Source of the DNA: an uncultured Ruminococcus sp.
Lineage (GTDB): Bacteria > Bacillota > Clostridia > Oscillospirales > Ruminococcaceae
NCBI GenBank assembly: GCA_937942105.1
Contig: CALDFS010000071.1
Span: 1 to 6,205, forward strand
Length of the DNA: 6,205 bases
Direction: 5' to 3'
Shown: piece after piece, positions 1 to 4,849 of the stretch
How positions within the stretch are numbered: the first letter of the stretch is position 1
Layout of the letters: the number at the start of each line of letters is the position of its first letter
Notes under the pieces: generated by a model
What the model saw: the letters and a program-made list of their open reading frames with translations, nothing else
Databases searched by the model: none
Told to the model about the DNA's origin: nothing
Program-made: the position numbers and the translations under genes

Positions 1-2
1 GC

Positions 3-914
3 GGCAGGGGAAATGCACGCTTTGCAACCCCGACAAGGCAGATACCCCGCTTTGCCAAGCCCGGCTTTAAGGGTCAGAAGCTTGAACTGAAGCTTGAATT
101 AAAGCTTCTGGCTGATGTTGGGCTTGTAGGCTTTCCGAACGTTGGAAAATCGACTCTTATATCCGTAGTTTCTTCGGCAAAACCTAAGATAGCAAACTAT
201 CATTTTACAACCCTTACACCCGTGTTGGGCGTTGTCAAGGTTTCTGAGGGCGTTTCGTTCGTGATGGCTGATATCCCCGGGCTTATTGAGGGCGCAAGTG
301 ACGGTGTTGGCTTGGGTCATGAGTTTTTGCGCCATGTTGAACGATGCCGCCTGATAATTCACGTTGTTGACGTTTCAGGCAGCGAGGGCAGGGATCCTAT
401 CGAAGACTTCGAGATAATCAATAACGAGCTGCGCCGATTCAGCGAAGACCTTGCAAATGCTCCGCAGATAGTCGCGGCCAACAAGTGCGATATGGCGGCG
501 TCGGAGCAGATAGAGCGTTTCCGTCAATATATTACGGAAAAGGGGCTGAAATTCTTCGAGATATCCGCAGCAACAACCGCAGGCACAAAGGAACTGATGG
601 CAGAAACAGCCTCTGAGCTTGCCGGTCTTCCTCCTTTGAAGGTGTTCGAGCCTGATCCGCTTCCTATCTGGAACCCCGAGGAGCTGGCGGCAGACAGGAG
701 CTTTGAGATTACCCGCGAAAACGAAACCTTCTTTATTGAAGCAGACTGGCTTGAGGGCGTTTTGCGTATGGTGGATGTTGACGATTATGAGTCGTTGCAG
801 CATTTCCAGCTGGTTCTTAAGTCTACTGGAATTATAGCTAAGCTTGAAGAAATGGGCATTCATGAGGGCAATACGGTTTCAGTCTGCGGATACGAATTTG
901 ACTATGTAAATTAG
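3..914 (+). CDS. obg: GTPase Obg (CgtA), 5'-truncated by window edge
   Basis: Obg is an essential GTPase that binds the 50S subunit late in ribosome assembly and is linked to stress signalling. The reading frame is open from base 3, giving 303 residues; the family is usually about 420-430, so most of the N-terminal glycine-rich Obg fold lies off the left edge. What remains starts with the end of that fold (GRGNARFATPTRQ, fragment residues 1-13). The GTPase domain follows: G1 GFPNVGKST (43-51), switch region YHFTTLTP (67-74), G3 DIPGLIEGA (90-98), G4 NKCD (160-163) and G5 SAA (188-190). A C-terminal OCT domain occupies about 233-303, ending GYEFDYVN. All nucleotide-binding motifs are intact. 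An internal GTG at 222 is not the start, because conserved Obg sequence continues upstream of it. The next gene, mrnC, lies 52 bases downstream on the same strand and is probably cotranscribed. Confidence 0.97.
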   Translation, partial: GRGNARFATPTRQIPRFAKPGFKGQKLELKLELKLLADVGLVGFPNVGKSTLISVVSSAKPKIANYHFTTLTPVLGVVKVSEGVSFVMADIPGLIEGASDGVGLGHEFLRHVERCRLIIHVVDVSGSEGRDPIEDFEIINNELRRFSEDLANAPQIVAANKCDMAASEQIERFRQYITEKGLKFFEISAATTAGTKELMAETASELAGLPPLKVFEPDPLPIWNPEELAADRSFEITRENETFFIEADWLEGVLRMVDVDDYESLQHFQLVLKSTGIIAKLEEMGIHEGNTVSVCGYEFDYVN

Positions 915-952
915 GTTGATATATCCTAATTTAGGACAAAGCATCTAAGCTG

Positions 953-958
953 AGGAGG
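953..958 (+). promoter_or_regulatory. Ribosome binding site of mrnC, decides its start
   Basis: The sequence reads AGGAGG, a full match to the Shine-Dalgarno consensus. It lies 8 bases before ACG at 967 but only 2 bases before ATT at 961. An in-frame TAA at 946-948 blocks any start further upstream, and no ATG, GTG or TTG occurs in frame until TTG at 1012. That TTG is too far away to use this site. Confidence 0.8.
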
Positions 959-966
959 GGATTTTA

Positions 967-1365
967 ACGACCCTTGAACTTGACAAAAGAACCGTCAACC
1001 AATACAGCCCGTTGGCACTCGCTTTTCTTGGAGACAGCGTTTATGAACAGCTGGTGCGCGAACGGCTGATTTTAAGCGGCAATATGCCGGCAGGAAAGCT
1101 TCATTCGATGGCGGTAAAGTATGTCTGCTGTGAGTTTCAGTCGTCAGCGTGCGACGTTATAGCGCAGTCTCTCACAGAAGAAGAGCAGGATGTAATGCGC
1201 AGAGGGCGAAATTCCAGCGGAATAACTCCTCCGAAACATTCAAAGGTGGCACAGTACCGCAGGGCAACATCGCTCGAGTGCCTTTTCGGATATCTCTATT
1301 TGATGGGAAAACGTGATCGCATAGAAGAGCTTTTCAAAAAAATATGGGAAACGGTTGAAATTTGA
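967..1365 (+). CDS. mrnC: Mini-ribonuclease III, apparent ACG start
   Basis: Mini-III is a compact dimeric RNase III-like nuclease lacking the double-stranded-RNA-binding domain; in Bacillus subtilis it matures the ends of 23S rRNA. The protein is 132 residues from ACG at 967, close to the usual 125-145. Family signatures are LALAFLGDSVYE (16-27, catalytic Asp23), RRGRN (78-82), a TPPK segment (87-90), and AQYRRATSLECLFGYLY (95-111) with catalytic Glu104. From the ACG start, the first catalytic aspartate is residue 23, the number I recall for the B. subtilis enzyme. Starting at TTG 1012 would remove the first 15 residues, including conserved sequence before the active site. No ATG/GTG/TTG lies in frame between the upstream stop and 1012, so the start is either a rare ACG (or ATT at 961) or a mutated or misread ATG. 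The gene follows obg and carries the yebC promoter in its 3' end. The family call is firm; the exact start is less so. Confidence 0.9.
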   Translation, partial: TTLELDKRTVNQYSPLALAFLGDSVYEQLVRERLILSGNMPAGKLHSMAVKYVCCEFQSSACDVIAQSLTEEEQDVMRRGRNSSGITPPKHSKVAQYRRATSLECLFGYLYLMGKRDRIEELFKKIWETVEI

Positions 1366-1383
1366 GCACAAATCAGTTATAAT
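1355..1383 (+). promoter_or_regulatory. Sigma-A type promoter of yebC
   Basis: A -35 box TTGAAA (1355-1360, five of six consensus bases) and a perfect -10 box TATAAT (1378-1383) are separated by 17 bases. The -35 box lies inside the last codons of mrnC. Transcription should begin near 1390, leaving a leader of about 25 bases. The leader contains the yebC ribosome binding site AAAGGGAG at 1403-1410. Confidence 0.8.
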
Positions 1384-1415
1384 TATATACACACTAATTT
1401 TAAAGGGAGATTTTT

Positions 1416-2159
1416 ATGTCAGGACATTCAAAGTGGAACAATATCAAGCGTAAAAAGGAAGCCGCAGACGGCGCAAAGGCTAAGGTATTTACAAGAATAG
1501 GCAGAGAGATATCTGTCTGCGTTAAGGAAGGCGGACCCGACCCTGCGTCTAACTCCAAATTGAAGGATCTTATTTCTAAGGCTAAGGCTAATAACGTCCC
1601 TAATGATAATATTGACAGAATCATCAAAAAGGCTGCCGGTGATGGCGACAAGAATAACTATGAAACCATGATTTATGAGGGCTACGGTCCGGGCGGAGTC
1701 GCAGTTATAGTTGAGTGTTTGACGGACAATAAGAACAGGACCGCCGGCGATGTAAGACATTACTTTGATAAGTTCGGTGGAAACATGGGAACCACCGGCT
1801 GCGTCTCCTTCATGTTCACAAGAAAGGGCATTATAGTTCTTGAAAACGACGGCTGCGACGAGGATAAGCTTATGGAGGACTGCTTCGAGGCCGGCGCTAA
1901 CGACTTTAACGTTGACGATGATTCTGTAGAGGTAACTGCTGACCCTAACGATGTTTATAAGGTTGCCGAGGCTTTAAAGGGAATGGGCTATACAGTGGTT
2001 TCGGCAGAGGATACAATGGTTCCTTCCACCTATACAACCCTTACAGACGAAAACCATCTTAAATTCATGAACCTGCTTTTAGAGGCACTTGACGATAACG
2101 ATGATGTTCAGGAGGTATATCATAACTGGGATATGCCGGAAGAGCCTGAAGAAGACTGA
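1416..2159 (+). CDS. yebC: YebC/TACO1-family protein
   Basis: This 247-residue protein matches the YebC family in length and across its whole sequence. The N terminus is MSGHSKWNNIKRKKEAADGAKAK (1-23), the type I form. It is followed by FTRIGREI (25-32), YEGYGPGGVAVIVECLTDNKNRTAGDVRH (87-115), FGGNMGTTGCVSFMF (120-134), and the closing DDVQEVYHNWD (229-239) with a short acidic tail. Family members were long annotated as DNA-binding transcriptional regulators. More recent work on YebC and mitochondrial TACO1 links the family to the ribosome and to translation of proline-rich stretches. Which role applies here cannot be told from sequence. The gene has its own near-consensus promoter and a strong terminator, so it can be expressed as a single-gene unit, with possible read-through from obg-mrnC. 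The start is fixed by the ribosome binding site 6-8 bases upstream and by the conserved first residues. Confidence 0.96.
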   Translation: MSGHSKWNNIKRKKEAADGAKAKVFTRIGREISVCVKEGGPDPASNSKLKDLISKAKANNVPNDNIDRIIKKAAGDGDKNNYETMIYEGYGPGGVAVIVECLTDNKNRTAGDVRHYFDKFGGNMGTTGCVSFMFTRKGIIVLENDGCDEDKLMEDCFEAGANDFNVDDDSVEVTADPNDVYKVAEALKGMGYTVVSAEDTMVPSTYTTLTDENHLKFMNLLLEALDDNDDVQEVYHNWDMPEEPEED

Positions 2160-2217
2160 TTTTCTACTAATCCTATAGTTTTTTTCGTCATTAAGAAAAT
2201 AGTTTGTGCAGTTTTAT

Positions 2218-2253
2218 AAAGACCCGATAATCTTTGAATTATCGGGTCTTTTT
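2218..2253 (+). terminator. Intrinsic terminator after yebC
   Basis: The perfect inverted repeat AAAGACCCGATAAT / ATTATCGGGTCTTT (2218-2231 and 2238-2251) has a 6-base loop and runs into TTTTT (2249-2253). It lies 58 bases after the yebC stop codon. Only a short A-run precedes the stem, so it is mainly a plus-strand terminator. Confidence 0.93.
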
Positions 2254-2403
2254 CTTCGTCATACTTCCTAATTATTATGATAAGATGCAGATAAATTATA
2301 GATAATATGACTAAATTTCTTTTGCGCTTTATCTTATAAAAGCGATTTGCATTTCATAAGCTTTTGGGATAAAATAAAGAAAAACAAAAAGGGGGACATA
2401 TCT
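2254..2403 (+). other. AT-rich upstream region of the transporter gene
   Basis: This non-coding stretch sits between the yebC terminator and the transporter gene. It holds three GATAA copies spaced exactly 11 bases apart (2279, 2290, 2301) and an imperfect inverted repeat with arms CGCTTTAT (2325-2332) and ATAAAAGCG (2336-2344). A weak candidate promoter is TTGCAT (2347-2352), 17 bases, TAAAAT (2370-2375). I see no recognisable riboswitch core: no FMN, TPP or preQ1 signature bases, although S components are often riboswitch-controlled. Any control here is therefore more likely by a protein, or of an unrecognised kind. Confidence 0.5.
2347..2375 (+). promoter_or_regulatory. Candidate promoter of the ECF S-component gene
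   Basis: The candidate is -35 TTGCAT (three of six consensus bases) and -10 TAAAAT (five of six) with a 17-base spacer and no extended -10. Transcription would begin about 20 bases before ATG 2404, just upstream of the GGGGG ribosome binding site. It is the best-spaced pair I found in the gap, but the -35 is poor and the region is AT-rich, so chance matches are likely. Confidence 0.35.
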
Positions 2404-3087
2404 ATGAAAAACAAAAAGCTTATGTTCGTTATATCCGTGGGACTTATGGCGGCGTTGGTATTCGTCGGAAATTATATTCAGATAAAAATACCGAACGGCG
2501 TGCTAATAACCAGAATCCACTTCGGAAATTCAATGTGCCTGCTTGCAGGACTTTTGCTCGGAGGACTTGGCGGGGGACTCGCCTCGGGAATCGGCGCGGC
2601 GATTTATGACCTTTTAGATCCTGCGTTCATCATCTCGGCACCGTTTACTTTTCTCTCGAAATTTGCAATGGGATTTCTGTGCGGTGTTCTTGCTTCGAGG
2701 ATAAGAGGGGAGAAGAAAACCGGTAAGGTGGTTCTAGGAATAACCATAAGCGCGATAATAGGTCAGCTTGCGTATATATTCATGTATCTTTCAAAAACAT
2801 ACATTGGTCAGATTTTGCTTGGTGCCGCACAGGGAACCGCACTTTCTGCCACAGCTACCAACGCGATAACGTCTTCTGTAAACGCTGTTATAGCGGTTGC
2901 TGTATCTGTTCCGCTGTTCTTTGCTCTGCGTGTTCCGCTGAAGTCCACTGCTATCGGTGCTATGTTGTTTGAGAAAAAAGAGTACAAGAAAATCAACTGG
3001 GCAGTATGGATACCTGTAGTTATAGCCTTTCTTGCAATATCCTTCGGCGCGATCTGGATGTATGCCGAATACAAGAAATCTCACTGA
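2404..3087 (+). CDS. ECF transporter S component, substrate unknown
   Basis: The protein has 227 residues and is strongly hydrophobic. Its N-terminal half resembles small substrate-binding (S) subunits of energy-coupling-factor vitamin importers, of the uncharacterised/riboflavin-like group. Supporting features are TRIHFGNSMCLLAGLLLGGLGGGLASGIGAAIYDLLDP (36-73) followed by a membrane segment APFTFLSKFAMGFLCGVL (79-96). Membrane segments fall roughly at 6-25, 42-68, 75-98, 108-130, 155-178 and 199-220. The last follows a charged linker (KKEYKK, 191-196) and may be an addition to the usual S fold. No ATPase or EcfT gene is nearby, so it presumably docks on a shared ECF module encoded elsewhere. 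The start at ATG 2404 is chosen because GGGGG (2391-2395) lies 8 bases upstream and a basic MKNKK end precedes the first membrane helix; an in-frame TTG at 2347 has no such site. The ligand could be riboflavin, a thiamine precursor or another vitamin, and the sequence does not decide. Confidence 0.8.
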   Translation: MKNKKLMFVISVGLMAALVFVGNYIQIKIPNGVLITRIHFGNSMCLLAGLLLGGLGGGLASGIGAAIYDLLDPAFIISAPFTFLSKFAMGFLCGVLASRIRGEKKTGKVVLGITISAIIGQLAYIFMYLSKTYIGQILLGAAQGTALSATATNAITSSVNAVIAVAVSVPLFFALRVPLKSTAIGAMLFEKKEYKKINWAVWIPVVIAFLAISFGAIWMYAEYKKSH

Positions 3088-3102
3088 TAATACCCGGCAG
3101 GA

Positions 3103-3131
3103 TTGATTTTTACGTCAATATGTGATAAAAT
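3103..3131 (+). promoter_or_regulatory. Extended -10 promoter of prmA operon
   Basis: A -35 box TTGATT (3103-3108), a 17-base spacer and a -10 box TAAAAT (3126-3131) preceded by TGA (3123-3125) form an extended -10 promoter. It sits in the 96-base gap between the transporter gene and prmA. The transcript would start near 3138, inside or at the base of the stem-loop that follows. Confidence 0.7.
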
Positions 3132-3134
3132 AGC

Positions 3135-3167
3135 CGCAGACAGGTTGATTCCTGTACTGCGACTTTT
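3135..3167 (+). promoter_or_regulatory. Stem-loop in the prmA leader
   Basis: The arms CGCAGACAGG (3135-3144) and CCTGT-A-CTGCG (3151-3161) pair over 10 base pairs with one bulged A (3156) and a TTGATT loop. Only TTTT (3164-3167) follows, after two further bases. It could be a weak terminator for the transporter gene, an attenuator in the prmA leader, or a 5' stabilising stem-loop. Its place directly after the promoter favours a leader role, but the sequence alone does not decide. Confidence 0.6.
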
Positions 3168-3183
3168 ATATGGAGATTGACAT

Positions 3184-4152
3184 ATGGAATGGAAAGAACT
3201 GAAAATATATACCTCACATGAAGGTATAGAGCCACTTTCAAACGCTCTTATCATGAATGGAATAGAAGGCTTTGTTATCAACGACCCTGAGGAGATAAGA
3301 GAGTTCGAGCGCAACAAAAACGCCTCGTGGGATTATATAGGTGAGGAGGTTTATGAGCTTGTCGGCAAGGAAGCTTATATCACCGTCTATATCCCGGATG
3401 ACGAATCCGGCGCCGCCCAGCTTGAAGCTGTAAGCTCGGCTGTTCAGTGGATTAAAAGTCTGAATGAATCCGGAGATTACGGAGAACTGCGGATATCCTC
3501 GGGCAGCATCAGGGAGGAAGACTGGGCCAACAATTGGAAGCAGTACTTCAAGCCGCTGAATGTAGGCGAACGCCTTGTAATAAAGCCCTCGTGGGAGACT
3601 CTGCCGGAGGATAACAAGCGGATAGTATTAGAAATCGACCCCGAAACAAGCTTTGGAACGGGCAGACATCATACGACCCGGCTTTGCCTTGAACTTCTGG
3701 AGAAATATATAAAGCCGGGCGATACCGTCTGCGACCTGGGATGCGGAAGCGGAATTATCTCGATTGCGGCAATGCTTTACGGCGCTGAAAGGGCAGCGGC
3801 CGTTGATATATCGCCTGACGCCGAGAAGATTTCCCGGGAAAATGCAATAAAGAACGGAATATCAGCTGATAAGTATATTACCTACTGCGGCGATGTTGTG
3901 ACTGACGAAGCCTTGCGTCAAAGGATAGGAAAGGGCTACACTCTGGTAGCGGCGAATATTGTTGCGGATGTTCTTTTAGCAATGAAGGGTGTTTTTGCGG
4001 ATATTACTGCTCCCGGCGGAACACTTGTGCTTTCGGGCATCATCGATGGCAGGCAGGATGAGGTTTTCAATGCTATAAAGCAAAAGGGCTTTACACTTAT
4101 TGAATCAAGATGCTGCGAGATGTGGAACGCTGCTGTGTTTATAAAATCATGA
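3184..4152 (+). CDS. prmA: Ribosomal protein L11 methyltransferase
   Basis: PrmA transfers methyl groups from S-adenosylmethionine to amino groups of ribosomal protein L11. At 322 residues it is slightly longer than typical (about 290-315). The N-terminal substrate-recognition domain begins MEWKELKIYTSHEGIEPLSNAL. It is followed by the conserved REEDWANNWKQYFKPLNVGERLVIKPSW (110-137) and EIDPETSFGTGRHHTTRLCLE (150-170). The Rossmann-fold methyltransferase domain carries the SAM-binding DLGCGSGIISIAA (184-196), the acidic VDIS (207-210) and the NIVADVL motif (258-264), and ends with WNAAVFIKS. GGAG at 3172-3175 lies 8 bases before the ATG, which fixes the start. The stop codon overlaps the start of the downstream pseudouridine synthase gene (ATGA). 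In many Clostridia prmA sits by dnaJ and rsmE; neither is here. Confidence 0.97.
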   Translation: MEWKELKIYTSHEGIEPLSNALIMNGIEGFVINDPEEIREFERNKNASWDYIGEEVYELVGKEAYITVYIPDDESGAAQLEAVSSAVQWIKSLNESGDYGELRISSGSIREEDWANNWKQYFKPLNVGERLVIKPSWETLPEDNKRIVLEIDPETSFGTGRHHTTRLCLELLEKYIKPGDTVCDLGCGSGIISIAAMLYGAERAAAVDISPDAEKISRENAIKNGISADKYITYCGDVVTDEALRQRIGKGYTLVAANIVADVLLAMKGVFADITAPGGTLVLSGIIDGRQDEVFNAIKQKGFTLIESRCCEMWNAAVFIKS

Positions 4153-4790
4153 ATCACATAGAGATAATATATGAAGACTCTGAGCTGTGCGTAGTCTGTA
4201 AGCCACAGGGGATAGATTCAGAGCACACGCTTACAAAGCTTGTTTCACAGCAGCTTGGGTGCGATATTTACCCTGTTCATCGCCTTGATAAGGATGCCGG
4301 CGGCTTGATTCTGCTTGCTAAGACTAAGCGCGCGGCGGCAAAGCTTTCTGATTCTATGCAAAAAGGCGAATTTGAAAAGCTTTACTTGGCTGTAGTCCTT
4401 GGAACACCTGAAGAATCGGAAGGCATGCTTGATGATTATTTATATCACGACAGGAAGAAGAATAAATCATTTGTCGTCAAATCGGAGCGTAAAGGCGTTA
4501 AGCTTGCCACACTTGAATATCAGACTGTCGGCTCGGCTGTGATACTTGATGCCTCGGTAACACTTCTGAAAATAAAACTTCATACCGGCAGGACGCATCA
4601 GATAAGAGTGCAGTTTGCATCACGCAGGCTTCCGCTTCTCGGAGATGTTAAATACGGCGGAAGAAAGAACGATATTAAGCTATCGCTATGGTCGCATGAA
4701 ATAAGCTTTAACCACCCGATCAGCGGAAGGCGTCTTGAATTCAGGCTTTCACCTCCGGATTCTGTTCCTTGGAATATCTTTTATACATAA
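4149..4790 (+). CDS. RluA-family pseudouridine synthase, no S4 domain
   Basis: This 213-residue enzyme belongs to the RluA/RluC/RluD class, which isomerises uridine to pseudouridine in structured RNA, usually rRNA or tRNA. The catalytic motif is HRLDKDAGGLILLAKT (44-59), with the nucleophilic aspartate at 47. The RNA-binding and active-site segment is TGRTHQIRVQFASRRLPLLGDVKYGG (146-171), and the C terminus has LWSHEISFNHPISGRRLEF. It is only the catalytic domain: the N-terminal S4 RNA-binding domain of RluC/RluD is absent, as in other short members. ATG 4149 is preferred because it overlaps the prmA stop as ATGA, a typical arrangement for translational coupling. An in-frame ATG at 4110 would add 13 residues (MLRDVERCCVYKI), overlap prmA by 43 bases and has no better ribosome binding site. 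The exact target base cannot be named from sequence. Confidence 0.93.
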   Translation: MNHIEIIYEDSELCVVCKPQGIDSEHTLTKLVSQQLGCDIYPVHRLDKDAGGLILLAKTKRAAAKLSDSMQKGEFEKLYLAVVLGTPEESEGMLDDYLYHDRKKNKSFVVKSERKGVKLATLEYQTVGSAVILDASVTLLKIKLHTGRTHQIRVQFASRRLPLLGDVKYGGRKNDIKLSLWSHEISFNHPISGRRLEFRLSPPDSVPWNIFYT

Positions 4791-4794
4791 AAAT

Positions 4795-4833
4795 AAGCCC
4801 CATGAAGCACTTGAAACATGCAGCATGGGGCTT
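4795..4833 (-). terminator. Hairpin terminator between convergent genes
   Basis: The arms AAGCCCCATG (4795-4804) and CATGGGGCTT (4824-4833) form a perfect 10-pair stem with a 19-base loop, in which GCA/TGC (4807-4809, 4819-4821) can pair further. Read on the minus strand, the stem is followed by ATTTTTAT, a good U-tract, so it serves the cardiolipin synthase gene best. On the plus strand the following bases are TGATAATCTTTT, weaker but possibly enough to stop the prmA transcript as well. The long loop is unusual. Confidence 0.8.
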
Positions 4834-4849
4834 GATAATCTTTTAAAAT

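Noticed and set aside
375..863. 162-residue open frame on the minus strand inside obg
   Set aside because: It is antisense to strongly conserved Obg sequence, shows no recognisable family and is rich in Cys/Arg/Leu as expected for a shadow frame.
222..914. Obg start at GTG 222
   Set aside because: Conserved Obg sequence, including the P-loop GFPNVGKST, continues upstream in frame to base 3; this GTG is an internal valine.
2184..2262. Direct repeat TTCGTCAT at 2184-2191 and 2255-2262 flanking the terminator
   Set aside because: It is only 8 bases long, next to T-runs, with no sign of an inserted element between the copies; chance is likely.
2347..2403. 19-residue N-terminal extension of the S component from TTG 2347
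   Set aside because: It has no ribosome binding site, has a low-complexity basic sequence, and overlaps the candidate promoter; ATG 2404 has a well-placed GGGGG.
2254..2403. Vitamin riboswitch upstream of the S component
   Set aside because: I looked for FMN, TPP and preQ1 conserved core bases and saw none; a covariance-model search (Rfam) would be decisive.
4110..4148. Earlier start of the pseudouridine synthase at ATG 4110
   Set aside because: It would overlap prmA by 43 bases, adds residues not seen in the family, and the ATGA overlap at 4149 is a better start context.
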